From Caprella mutica (taxonomy: Eukaryota; Arthropoda; Malacostraca; Amphipoda; Caprellidae): 64,000 bases of DNA. Of this stretch, positions 47,655-58,960 are shown piece by piece (position 1 is the first letter of the stretch; each line of letters starts with the position of its first letter). A model generated the notes under the pieces. That model saw only the letters and a list, made by a program, of their open reading frames with translations. It ran no database searches and had not been told where the DNA came from. Location of the stretch: NCBI GenBank assembly GCA_947561585.1, contig CANNZV010000126.1, positions 204,091-268,090 on the forward strand, in the 5' to 3' direction. Made by a program: the position numbers and the translations under genes.

Positions 47655-47885
47655 GGGTCACGTAGGTAAATTGCGGTCCTTTAATTTTTAATTGCGGCCC
47701 TCTCAAGAATGTCTCTAAAACAATCTGAATCGAAATTACATTAAAATTTTGCATAGCTATCAAAATAAGCACATTGCTTGCTATAATTTATTACTTTATG
47801 TATTTAACGTGTGTTTTGAAGCTATGGCATTTCTGTTGTCAGAGGCCGCAGTTAGTTAGTGGGCCGCAATTTACCTGCTTGACCC
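47655..47885. mobile_element. TA-flanked MITE with GGGTCA ends, copy 1
   Basis: The ends GGGTCACGTAGGTAAATTGC and the inverse (GCAATTTACCTGCTTGACCC) are flanked by TA (47653-47654 and 47886-47887). It is 231 bp. It interrupts the left palindrome arm at a point where the right arm is continuous, so it arrived after the palindrome formed. Confidence 0.85.
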
Positions 47886-48264
47886 TAGTGTGTTGTATCC
47901 GCTAGTTTGTTGTTTTGCACACTTCATGATTGTTTAATGACCTGGCAGGGGGGTTCGGGGGACGGCACGCCCCCCGATACATCTACCTAACGGCTAACTG
48001 ATAAGTTTTTATTTACACCTCAGACTGAAAGTTTACAATAGTTACCCCATAAAATTACAATTACAGTTTTCTATGATGAATTTTATTTTCTATTCCAAAT
48101 TAAACTTCTCAATCAAATAATTAAACTGTGTAGTATAAACATTGGATTCAGGTACCGTCAGGCGTCAGACATGAATTTGATACGACAATTAGGTACCTAT
48201 CAAATTCACTCCATGGACCATTTATCATTAATCTGTATTCAAATTACCTATCTAATAGAATGTA

Positions 48265-48387
48265 CAGTGGTGCGCCGTTTTGGTGTGCGCCGCTCAGCTT
48301 TTAGTCTTAGATACGTATCCCTTGAAACATATCTAAAAGCTGAGCAGCACACCGCAGTACGGCGCACCAGATTACGGCGCACCACTG
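48265..48387. mobile_element. TA-flanked CAGTGGTGCGCCG element
   Basis: The ends CAGTGGTGCGCCG and CGGCGCACCACTG are inverted and flanked by TA. It is 123 bp, a Tc1/mariner-style MITE. The same terminal words form the outer arms of the giant palindrome (47580-47615 and 49886-49925). Confidence 0.7.
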
Positions 48388-48582
48388 TACATTGTATTAG
48401 ATAGGTAATTTGAATACAGATTAATGATAAATGGAGTGAATTTGATAGGTAATCAGTCTGCAAAATGTGTCTTTTCTCCCGCAGAGATTTTAATTTGTGA
48501 GACTGTTACTCTCTGACTCTCAGCCAGATTGCATTAGTTGTTGTCTAAGAGCCGCCATTTCACCAACAGGTTATTTGAAGAG

Positions 48583-49180
48583 CCCTGAGCCGTGGGATAA
48601 AAGTCGCGAGCCGTGGGTCCGTGGGATAAAAATTGCGAGCCGTGGGATAAAAATCGCGAGCCGTGGGATAAAAATCGCGAGCCGTGGGATAAAAATCGTG
48701 AGCCGTGGGATAAAAATCTCGAGCCGTGGGATAAAAATCTCGAGCCGTGGGATAAAAATTGCGAGCCGTGGGATAAAAATTGCGAGCCGTGGGATAAAAA
48801 TCGCGAGCCGTGGGATAAAAAATACGAGCCGTGGGATAAAAAATACGAGCCGTGGGATAAAAAATACGAGCCGTGGGATAAAAAATACGAGCCGTGGGAT
48901 AAAAAATACGAGCCGTGGGATAAAAAATACGAGCTGTGGGATAAAAAATACGAGCTGTGGGATAAAAAATGCGAGCCGTGGGATAAAAAATGCGAGCCGT
49001 GGGATAAAAAATGCGAGCCGTGGGATAAAAAATGCGAGCCGTGGGATAAAAAATGCGAGCCGTGGGATAAAAAATGCGAGCCGTGGGATAAAAAATGCGA
49101 GCCGCGGGATAAAAATGCAAGTCGTGGGATAGAAAATGTGAGCTATGCGATAAAAACTACAAGCAATGGGATATAAAGCG
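48583..49180. repeat. 21-bp array in the palindrome centre
   Basis: About 28 copies of GAGCCGTGGGATAAAAATCGC and variants. The variants change in runs (TCGC, TCTC, TTGC, AATAC, AATGC), showing local block duplication. Because 21 is a multiple of 3, three frames (two plus, one minus) stay open for 186-211 codons; these peptide repeats are not genes. Confidence 0.95.
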
Positions 49181-49344
49181 AGCCGTGGTGGAAGGAGAAA
49201 TTACTACCTAGATTTAGTTACTTATTAACAGACCGGGAATATTTGATCAAGTGAAAATTCACATTTGATGAGCCGCAAAGTTTTGAAACTCTATATAAAT
49301 GTCTTTTAGAAGACCGCGAGTTTCGAAAAAAATTCACAAAGAAT

Positions 49345-49553
49345 GCAATCTGGACTCTCAGTAGCAGATTCAGAATCTCCCGCAGCTAAATTAATGGTAA
49401 CATAGGAATTAATTCAAAATCTCCTGCAGCTAAATTAATGGTAACATAGGAATTAATTCAAGATCTCCCGCTGAGATCTCCAATTTCTAAAAATTCAATC
49501 AAAAACTCCCGCAGAGAGTCTTGGAAAATGTTCCATATTCTGCAGACTGGATA
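49345..49553. repeat. Short element with tandem AATTAATGGTAACATAGG core
   Basis: Runs from TCTGGACTCTCAGTAGCAGATTC-like sequence to ATTCTGCAGACTGG. It holds two tandem copies of CAGCTAAATTAATGGTAACA. It belongs to the CCAGTCTG family seen at 31.8-34.6 kb. Confidence 0.65.
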
Positions 49554-50111
49554 GGTAATTGTCGTATCAAATTTATGTCTGACGGCTGACGGTACCTGAG
49601 GCTGAATCCAATGTTTATACTACACAGTTTAATTCTTTGATTGAGATATTTAATTTGGAATAGAAAATAAAATTCATCATAGAAAACTGTAATTGTAATT
49701 TTATGGGGTAACTATTGTAAACTTTCAGTCTGAGGTGTAAATAAAAACTTATCAGGTAAATAGATGTATAGGTCCGAACCCCCCTGCCAGGTCATTAAAT
49801 AATCATGAAGTGTGCAGAACAATAAACTAGCGGATACAACAAACTACATAACAGTTTTTCACATGAAGGTCATTAATAGAAAGTACAGTGGTGCGCCGTA
49901 ATGTGGTGCGCCGCTCAGCTTTTAGATACTGTTGCGCGCCTTTGAGTGATCTGCAACATCAAGCGATTTCGCTGCGCGATCTACTGATCAATAGTTTGCG
50001 CAGCCATCGATCGATAGCGCAACCATCGATCGATTGCTGCTCGTTTGAATGATATGATTTATTTTTAGTTTGTAGATCTAATTAACTAAATTCATCTAAT
50101 TGGTAATTTGG

Positions 50112-50720
50112 TAGGGTCATGCCAGTCTGCAAAGCATGCTCAATCAGTCTCCAGATATTTAATTTTTGGAGCAATTTGTCTCCAAAGATTTTCAAATTTC
50201 CATGTTTCAAAGTGTGTCAGGAAAGACTGGAAAGTTGCCAGTTTAGTGAGAAAATGGATCAAGGTCGCCACATTCCAGTCTGAAAAGTACAGCAAGTCTG
50301 AGCAGGATTTATGGATTGATCCTGCCAGATTGTATTTGGTGGTAAATTCCAATGATATCTCGGGAGATATTCAGTTTCTCAAATAAAAAAATTCCTTCAA
50401 TGTCGGAGGATATTTAGCAATTAATTCCTATATTGACATTAATTTTGGAGGAGAAACTGAAAATATGTTGGAGGACTAGACAAATTGATGAAAAATGTTG
50501 GCAGCTATTTCTCAGATTTTTGAAAAAGTCAGAGTAGTTCAGTGCACCAAATACAAACTGGTGATCCTGCGCCCAGTCTGCAGAATGCGTCTCTTCTCCC
50601 ACAGAGATTTTAATTGGAGACACAGTTACTCTCTGACTCTCACTCAGCCAGTCTGGAAAAATAGGTGCTTTCTGATGAACTAATTACTCTGTTGGAGTTT
50701 TACAGACTTTAAAAATTAAT
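50112..50720. repeat. Cluster of three CCAGTCTG-family elements
   Basis: Elements lie at about 50120-50283 (GCCAGTCTGCAAAGCATG to CATTCCAGTCTG), 50320-50565 (TGTATTTGGTGG to CACCAAATACAAACTGG) and 50573-50655 (CCCAGTCTGCAGAATG to AGCCAGTCTGG). They share end words with the UCH intron cluster. No genes. Confidence 0.6.
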
Positions 50721-50729
50721 GGTAAATAG

Positions 50730-51392
50730 CTAAAAATTGTATAATCCGCAGCATTTTAGCTTCTTTCCTCCTTTATAATTATCTTCACAATAACTTTCAA
50801 ACTTTCCTAAGTATTTAACTAAATCTTGACCAGACTCTTCATCGTAATCTTCCAATTTTGGTGTTATCCTATTATCCATCTTTTGTAAAAGCCTGCTAAG
50901 TAACTCTACATCCTTGTCTTTAGAATATCTTTTACGTTTAGTTGTTCTGTCATCAATACTAAAGTCCTTTGACAAATCCGTGTCGACAGATTCAGAAACT
51001 GACTGTTCAGAGTCACTAGAAGTTTCCATGTCCGAATTAAGAGTTTTATTTTTAGATTTCTTATCTTCATGCATATTAGTTTTAGAACCTTTACTCTCAA
51101 CGTCATAATTACTACTCTTTCTACCATCAGATTTCCTAACTTCACTTTTAACATAAGTATTAGATTCTTCACTCTTCACGATATCTTTAGATAGTTTAGG
51201 AATAGCACCCATTGACCTACTAACATACAATTTAATTTCCTCGTTAATTTCCTTTATCAAATCCGTCACCTTGTCATCCATATTCCGTTTATTTCTGTCT
51301 TCAATACTAGTTAGGAAATCCTTAGTAATACCCCATGCTTCTTCAATATTAGAATATTCTTGAAGAATGTCCGCTTCATCTTCAGATCCCAT
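50730..51392 (-). pseudogene. Gag-like fragment of an LTR retrotransposon
   Basis: An ATG-initiated minus-strand frame of 220 aa, highly charged and Ser/Lys/Asp-rich. It ends with a KLEDYDEESGQDLVKYLGKFESY-like stretch that resembles the start of a retrotransposon gag capsid region. The frame then leaves homology and stops (KLKCCGLYNF) where it meets a short CCAGTCTG-type element. No zinc knuckle, protease or reverse transcriptase follows. A primer-binding-site-like word lies about 180 bp upstream. Reading it as a truncated gag is an inference; a host acidic protein cannot be excluded. Confidence 0.5.
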
Positions 51393-51572
51393 ATTTCCAA
51401 CTTAACCCCTTCTAAATAAACTAGAGATTGAAAACAAATTTACTTTTAAAATATGAATCAGACCTAAATTTATCTACTTTTTAATAATTTACCTTTCCCA
51501 CTTTTACAGATCAGGAATACTGAAAGTCTACTTCGACATTGACAATCAAGACATCAGAAACACCAAATTTGC

Positions 51573-51590
51573 ATCCTGGTCACGGCACCA
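51573..51590 (-). other. Primer-binding-site-like sequence
   Basis: TGGTGCCGTGACCAGGAT on the minus strand begins with TGG, as tRNA-primer sites do. It lies between a TGTTAACA word (51599-51606) and the gag-like ATG. It supports an LTR element read on the minus strand. Confidence 0.45.
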
Positions 51591-51598
51591 TTTAGATA

Positions 51599-52244
51599 TG
51601 TTAACAGACCGCACGTTGAACTATCTAGGGACTATTTATTTCTGCAGACTAGTTTGTATCTATTGACTATTAAATACTATTGATGGTTTATTTTTATTGT
51701 CCTTTTATTGATAGCTATATTGATAGGAAAGGTTTAAGTACATCAGAAAGAGTGCATGTATTTTTTATTAGTTACTATTGATTATATGAAATTGATAAAT
51801 GATTGGCTGACAAGGTTTATGTTAATGTTTAAGAGTGTACATTTGAGGCCTGGAAAACATGACTAATTAGAATTGACTATAACATTAATATATACAAATA
51901 ATACATAAATATTCATACACACATACCCTGGCATGTCTCCTATCCTTAGCTTAATTATTCTATCCATACACTTATACCATTGGATAAATTATATTCCTTA
52001 TTTATCCTGCAAAAATATGAATGACATAATACTATTAATAGTCGCACAATAATAAAACCTATCTGCTGACCACTTGACACTGTAATGAATATTTGTATTC
52101 CCGCCCTTACTAAAATTAGTTTTACCTACTCTTTAAATATTCTAAATTTATCAACTACCATCACCTGAACAGGTATCAGCATTTTATTGTTGTTAGTTTT
52201 CAGTTTTTACTGAGACTTTTAATTAAGGTATCCTATTACAACAT
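51599..52244 (-). mobile_element. Candidate 5' LTR
   Basis: On the minus strand a segment starting TGTTGTAATAGG and ending TGTTAACA sits just before the primer-site-like word. It has several AATAAA-type signals (51640-51710). No second LTR exists in the window, so the borders are guesses. Confidence 0.3.
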
Positions 52245-52252
52245 TGTAGACA

Positions 52253-53757
52253 ATATAGGGCAGTGGTTCTTAAAGTATGTTGGTTCAAAGGGTTATTGTG
52301 CCCAAAAAACTCTATTTTAAGAATCTCAGCTCTCTAGCTTTTATAAGTCAAAAGTTATGACCTTGTGAACTTTTGAAAAAAAGGGCAAAATATCTTGACA
52401 TCACCATTTTTGAAAGGTCATAACTTTCTTTTTATTAGACCTAGAATGAAAAGTTTTGCATGCTTTTTGTTCAGAAAAACTGGGTAATCTTTCTAGGTGT
52501 ACAAAATTTTATTATTTTAACTTTTTGAAAGAAAAAGGGCACTTACCCTCTCTGATCTTGACCTTTACCCTCAAAGGCCCCACGTGACAAAAAAATTATT
52601 CTAACAAAAAATGTAGATTGACTACTTTGGTATAGGTTGGAAAGTTGATATTTACTACTAATTATAGGGATTAGGGATATATTTGAGCTCAAACAGGTGC
52701 GTTAGATAAAAAATATAAAAGTGTAAGAAAAAATCATAACTTTGAGAAGTTAAAAATTGAAGTAGAGTTTCACAAATTACGAATTTACTAATATTAATTA
52801 TTACCAATATTAAATTTATTACTATTTACTAATATTTATCAAAATTTACTAATACTTACTAGTGTTAATCAATATTTACAGATATTTATTAATGTTTACT
52901 AACATTCATTAATATGAAGTTATTAATATTTTCTATTATTTAACATAGTATAAATTTAACATTAGTGAATTTAATATTGGTAAATATTAGCAATTATTGA
53001 TAAATAATAGTGATTATTGATCAATAATAGTAGTTATTAATAAAGAATAGTAGCTAGTTATTAATAAATAAGAATAACTATTCATAAATAATAGTAAATA
53101 TTAGAAAACAATAGTAACTATTAGTAAATAATAGTACCTATTAGTAAAGAAAAGTTAATAGTACTAAATTTAATATTGGTAATTATTAATATTAGTAAAT
53201 TCGTAATTTGTGAAACTCTACTTCAATTAAATTTTTCAAAATTATGATTTTTTTTCTTGTACTTTTATATATTTTGTCTAACGCACCTGTTTGAGATAAA
53301 ATATATCCCTATTAATAGTAGGGATTAGGGATAACCTATAGCAAAGTAGTCAATCTACATTTTTTGTTCTAATAATTTTTTGTCAGGTGGGGCCTTTGAG
53401 GGTAAAGGTCAAGATCAGAGAGGGTAAGTGCCCTTTTTTTATTCAAAAATTTGAAATAATAAAATTTTGTACACCTAGAAAGATTGCCCAGTTTTTTTGA
53501 ACAAGAACATGCAAAACTTTTTGTTCTAGGTCTAATAATAAGAAAGTTATGACCTTTCAAAAATGGTGATGTCAAGATATTTTGCCCTTTTTTTCAAAAG
53601 TTCACAAGGTCATAGCTTTTGACTTATAAAAGCTAGAGAGGTGAGATTCTCAAAATAGAGTTTTTTGGGTACACCAACTCTTTGTACCAACTTTCATGCA
53701 AATCTGAGGGGGTGTGGTGTTTGCCCTTGGTCCACCTGTCCTGGAATGGCCCTATAT
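52253..53757. mobile_element. 1.5-kb foldback element
   Basis: The extreme ends are ATATAGGGC and GCCCTATAT. Arms of about 530 bp (from GTTGGTTCAAAGGGTT at 52280 to AACTCTTTGTACCAAC at 53692) are inverted copies of about 90 percent identity by eye. The centre (about 52790-53170) consists of TTACTAATATT on one side and AATAGTAACTATT on the other, so it too is inverted. Short ORFs in the arms have no family. Confidence 0.85.
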
Positions 53758-53759
53758 CA

Positions 53760-55190
53760 AGAAGAAGAAACAAAGAAACATCTCTATAAACGTTGGCTAT
53801 GTATATTCAAAAGGCAGTCCAGTCTAACTGACGTTTCCAAAATTACAGTTTCTGTTATTGTTTCTGTATCGCATGTCTAATGATAGCGAGAGGAGCTGAG
53901 TATCTCTATGTGTGCCTATTTATATTGTCTGTGTGTCTGAGTGTATGATAAACATCACATTGTCACATCTTGTCTACCAGTAATACACATAGTGGTACTA
54001 ATGTATACCAATACATATTCAACATGTTACTGTGAGCAAATCATTAATGGTGACTTACAGGAATAGACTGGTAGCTGTTAAACTCAATAAAAGCTATGAA
54101 TGCATAATAGTATTCAATTCAGATTTTTTTGTTGTGTATGAAACTTTTTTCACCAGTAACAATGTAATAAATATCTTCCTTTCTGTCAGAATTAAAATTA
54201 ATATATTTTACTATAATTATTTAATACTCGTAGCTAGTATGTATCTTACTACTTAAAATCTACTAAATTTGTTTCAATTATTTCTTTAGCATTGCTACAT
54301 TGAAATATAATTTTTGATGTGTATTAAATCAGTAATAGCTAGCTGTTTGATTTCTTTATGGCACTGTATCTATTTTTGGGCTATGTCTGCCCATTGTGAT
54401 GTAATTGAAAGTAATGAGAGAACAGTCAGTGTACCTGTCTGTCCATAGCATTTGATAATTATGAAGAAAAAAATTCATAATTTTAGGCAATATAATGACT
54501 ATGAGTTAGACTAATATTAATCATTTTGTTAAATCGGTATGTATATACTATATATATATTATAGCTATTCATAATATGTACTTGCATTTAAATATAATCA
54601 TAAACTGATTATATTTAATGAATTCTCAATGAATATAGAACATATACTGTATTAGTATTAATAATTAATGTATGTCTGTCTCCATTTATTATTTGAAATA
54701 TATGTGAAAAGCCTGTATATAATTTTATTTTAAATTCATACTTAATTTCAGATGTATAAAAATATAAAATGGTGTAACAGTGAATTGGCTATCTACTCTA
54801 CACTCTTAAAGCCAGCTCTTTTGCAGTCTCATTTGGACATCTAATAACTTTTCTATTTGATCAGGTAAGTGATAACTCACAGAAACATTTAAGTAAAATA
54901 TTGGCCCTCCCTAAGGGGATATATCAAGAAGCTAATGTTGTGTATTGGTGAAGTCTTTTGGGCCCCAAACTGTTGTAATTTGGATTATTTATTTTTCTTT
55001 CTTTTACTTTGTTTATGACTTTTACTTTGTTTATCATTTTATTAATAATGCCACTGGCAGTTTTAGATGGTAGCACCAGGGTTATGCTCTTCACATACGA
55101 GGTCTTAGATTTTTGTGTTTGGTAGACTCGTAGGCTTCATTTATTATCACCTCTTCATTTTCCTCTTCCATCTATGAGTGCAATGATTAC
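53760..55190. other. Non-coding stretch with a possible orphan exon
   Basis: AT-rich. One segment, 54753-54864 (plus), has a good acceptor (TTTAATTTCAG-like) and a GTAAGT donor, but every frame is closed or nearly so. At best it is a non-coding exon. Words near 55120-55180 (CACCTCTTCATTT, CCTCTTCCATCT) recur at 60615-60650. Confidence 0.35.
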
Positions 55191-55194
55191 TTAA

Positions 55195-55383
55195 CACGTT
55201 CACTGCATTTCGGGCCATATGTGGGATTACACTGTTGCGTATCGGGACACCCGTGTACCGAATGCAAATTTTTATTGTATTTTTAAAAATGCTAATAAAT
55301 ACTAATATAAATATTATTCTTCAACTTAACTGTCATCAATATACAGAGGAATGCCAGCTATATCCAGATACGCAGTGAACGTG
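55195..55383. mobile_element. piggyBac-like MITE
   Basis: The ends CACGTTCACTGC and GCAGTGAACGTG are flanked by TTAA on the left (55191-55194) and TCAA on the right (one change). It is 189 bp with no ORF. TTAA targets and CAC-starting ends fit piggyBac-derived MITEs. Confidence 0.7.
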
Positions 55384-55389
55384 TCAATT

Positions 55390-56460
55390 TACTGAGTTTT
55401 TATTTATTCATGAGCAATTTAACTGATTATTGATCAAGAACTTTGTTCATACAACCACTTTCTTTCTAATTGCTTTTCTGAGGTCCCTTGTATTTAATTT
55501 CCTTTCAACTTTTAATGTCGGCAAATGTGCCCCTCCCTCTCTTTTTTCTGATAATTATGAGTAAAATAATAATATTTATGAATGTAAGTATCCTAACTGT
55601 TATACAGGGTATCAAGAATAATCACACGTGTATTTATATAAGATGTTAGTCTGTTTATCTAGTGTGTCTACTTGCTATTGGTGCTAGAACAACGAAACTT
55701 TTTCATTGGAACAATATGTGCCATTTTATTGTAATTTGGTTTTGATACATTTGTGAACTCTTTCTGTACTTGTGGCTAAGTACATGAGGACTAATTTCAG
55801 AACTGTTCTTCGTCTTATTAAGCTAACCTTGGAACCAAAGATACTTCTGTTTTGTTAGACATTCTTTTCTGAGCAAACATATCCTTCAATCACCTAATAG
55901 CAGTTTGGGTTGTGGCGCTCCAATTATAATTATCTATGTCAACATATTAACCCTATTTTTCTATGCATTTTACATTATGCTAATGCAATACAATTGTGAA
56001 TGCAAGATCTGATACCAATGTGGCTCTTGATGGAACTTCATTCCTCGTTTAATTTTCCTTTAAAATTTCCCCTTTCGTTTACCGTTGCTAATGGGCCTCT
56101 CGAAATGAAACACAAACTTTAAACCTCTAACTGAATTATAAAAAGATATCCATATAGCTACTGCATGCAAATTAATCTTCATTCTATTAGTTGTGGGTCC
56201 AACTTCTTTGTGAACAGTTTGTTTATCGTAAAAATGTTAACAATGTAGCTAATAAAGCAATTTTTAAATCAGAAAGTAATGCTTCTATCACTCAAAATAT
56301 TAAATATCTCAGAGTAATTGCAAATTCACATACTGTGATGGAGGTCAGAGATTCAAATCTTGATCAAAATTCTTCAAATGCGAAACTTCTTATTTCTTGT
56401 TTTTGGTGTTTTCATTCTCATTAAATCCTAAATCTTTAGACTCGTATTCTCTGTCCCTAA
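55390..56460. other. Non-coding stretch
   Basis: AT-rich. I see no gene; the 77-codon frame at 56191 resembles nothing recognised. Confidence 0.5.
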
Positions 56461-56469
56461 AGAGATTTT

Positions 56470-56872
56470 AAAAACGGTGGCCGGAAATTTCGGTTTCGGA
56501 ATATTCGGTCTTTGAAAACTCGGTCTCAGTTCACAATGGTGTTATTTAAGAACACTAATAGAAAAGATTGAAATTATGAGTACTAAAATGTGTAGTAAAT
56601 TTATTAAAAGTGGATAATGATACGTAACATTAGTAATTTTGACATTTATTTAACATGAAATTCGAGCGGAAAATTCGGTCTCGGAAATTTCAGTCTTGGA
56701 ATATTCGATCTCAGGTATAAATAAAACTTATGAATTAGATGCAACGGGAGGAGAACATTAGATGTATTAATCAATCATGAAGTGTGCTGTACAACAAACT
56801 AGTGGATACAACAAACTACATAACTGTAATTTATGCTGAGAGGTCATTTATAAGTAGGCCGAAATTTCCGGG
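56470..56872. mobile_element. TIR-like element with GGAAATTTCGG words
   Basis: The left CCGGAAATTTCGG and right CCGAAATTTCCGG are inverted. Internal TTCGGTCTCGGAAATTTC-like words repeat. A fragment of the CCGCTAGTTTGTTG element (56760-56825) is inserted near the right end. No ORF. Confidence 0.45.
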
Positions 56873-57173
56873 GTATCTATAACTCTTATCAAGTTTCTAA
56901 TCTCTTCTAACTAACAACGAGTCAAAACTATTAGGCCAAGATAACTGCTTTCCAACTGTAAATTGAAAACTCTATTGGTCCATGAAACTGACTATGTGAA
57001 CCTTAAATAATCTCAGTGAAATATGATGTTGGTATCGATATTTCTTTTGTCCTATTTATCTAAGGTCTCCATCAAAGTTTAAGCCTTGAAAGTATAAATA
57101 ACTTATTTGTTATTCGAAAGCTTCTTTCCTATCTAAATATCTTCAGGCGATTTAAATTACTAGTCTGATGAAA

Positions 57174-57361
57174 AAGTTATGAATTATCGATCAGTTTCAC
57201 ATCTTCGGTCATATGAGAAAAATGATATAGTAATGGTGAATTTTTTTAAATTGGTATCCATGATATATGCAAGTATAATTTATACCAATTAAAATAATAA
57301 TTATTACATCGTTTTTTCTTATATGACCGAAGATGTGAAACTTATCGATAATTCGTAACTT
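57174..57361. mobile_element. Hairpin MITE, 188 bp
   Basis: AGTTATGAATTATCGAT and TTTCACATCTTCGGTCATAT on the left recur inverted on the right (ATATGACCGAAGATGTGAAA ... GATAATTCGTAACT). The arms are about 55 bp around an AT-rich loop. Confidence 0.75.
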
Positions 57362-57875
57362 CCCCTAACTAATTATCTGCTTTATGTCAGGTGGTTTTGG
57401 CGATATTTCACGTCACAAAATAGTATGGTGAGGCCTTGTAGTTATAGAAGGTAATTTAGCTACTAGACTCAACAATGGGAACGTGATGAAAATGTGACAT
57501 ACTGTAATATATTTAACGACAAGTACTCGATATGAGCAACATTGCTAATGCAGTTAAATTTATCCAATAATTAATTATAAGGAAATTGGTGAGGAATCAT
57601 TTCGATATGTTAAACATTATGGTTATAATTCATCTTTGCGATGAGGACAGCCTATTACCGACTCTTTTACTTGATTCAACTGTAGATATTAAGAAACCCA
57701 CTAAGTTTGTTTTCATAGTTATTTGTAACCTATAGAATAATATACTCAGTAGAGTCGGATAGACGTAATGGAATAAAAAAACACGCCCGCGTATTCAGCA
57801 AAAACTCTTCTTTATTATTGTTCTCGTGTGAAGACTGTATACCAACTGCTTCTCTACCTTACATACAGTCTGCCA

Positions 57876-58170
57876 TCTATACTAATAATTTCCTTAGTGT
57901 GTTTATTTATTTATTTATTTATTTTGTGTCCGCTTTTACACGACGGGTATTAAACATGAAGAATGTAACTCTGATTATACGCACGGGAACTATTGACTTG
58001 ATATTTAAATTTCCTTGTTTTCATTCAATTTCTAAATATATCTATTTATGGAATAAGTATCAGTTTATACAGAATTTTTTAATTTTTGTTTTAATTTACT
58101 AAAATTAACTTAACAACGGGTAATAAATAACTATTGAAGACCAGTTATTTTTAACGGGCAAATACACTAG
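57876..58170 (+). mobile_element. Non-autonomous Helitron (HINE), copy 2
   Basis: Starts TCTATACTAATAATT after an A. It ends with hairpin CCAGTTA-TTTT-TAACGGG, then CTAG and a T. It is co-linear with 43166-43453 throughout (shared GTGTCCGCTTT, ATGAAGAATGTAACT and GCACGGGAA). One hairpin base pair is lost. Confidence 0.85.
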
Positions 58171-58958
58171 TATTATAATAAGAGATACCTGTCTGTCTTT
58201 CCGAAGCTTTCTATTATTCTTAAGAAAATGCCATGCTTTTATTAAAAACTATTATATTAGTGTAACTACGGGCTACACTAATATTGATTATTTAAAATAA
58301 ATCGTAGTTTTGACTATTGAGAGTAAATTATTATTTTCTATTTTTGTTATATCAGTATTTTGTTATATATGTATTCGTAATACGCATTTGTATTTATTTA
58401 TTTCTACTTTCAATGTATGTAGAACAGGTACTTTATTAGTACATTTAATTACCAGCTATGAGGTGCTTGCGGTTATTGCAAGAGAAGAGAAATGCTGCGT
58501 TCATTGACCTCTGAACTGTTGTAATTTGGATCAGTTGGGATTTTATTTTCACTATGTTCATTGAATGATTTTTTAAGATATTTTACTCCAGTGAAATACA
58601 CCACTGCTGAATATTCAGTTTTTTAAATGCACTGTTCTGCCACATGTGTTTCAAAGTGGGTACTAAACCTTGCTATTTTATATCCATTAGAACATCGTAA
58701 GGAAACACTTAAACTTGTATAAAAAAATATAAAATAATTATACTTAAAAAAATCTGTAAATTGCGACTTTGATTTTTTTTATTATATAGTAAAAACTATC
58801 GTTTAACCAGAATTTAATACTACTATAGAAACCTTCATTCCTAATTTGAATATAGCGAATAAAATGTTTAAACAGTAGCTAGTAGCCAGTTTTACCATGC
58901 GATGGCAGCACTAAAACACTGACCTACTGTACAAGTAAAATATTTTATAGTATTATTA
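58171..58958. other. Non-coding stretch
   Basis: AT-rich, nothing recognised. Confidence 0.5.
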
Positions 58959-58960
58959 TA

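Larger units (their letters stand above)
47541..49928. repeat. Giant nested palindrome, 2.4 kb
   Basis: The left arm (TATCTAAAAGCTGAGCGGCG, then GCGCACCACTGTACTTTC) recurs inverted at the right (GAAAGTACAGTGGTGCGCCG ... CAGCTTTTAGATA, ending 49928). Inside it, 47888-48180 matches 49546-49845 inverted (TTGTTGTATCCGCTAG, the CAGGGGGGTTCGG segment, GACGGTACC). Deeper still, 48190-48260 and 48390-48450 flank a 123-bp element as inverted repeats. The centre holds a 21-bp array. No gene. Confidence 0.85.

Noticed and set aside
48497..49176. Three overlapping frames of 186-211 codons
   Set aside because: They come from the 21-bp array, whose period is a multiple of three; overlapping frames on both strands cannot all be genes.
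54753..54864. Possible internal exon with acceptor and GTAAGT donor
   Set aside because: No frame gives a convincing peptide through it and no partner exon was found.
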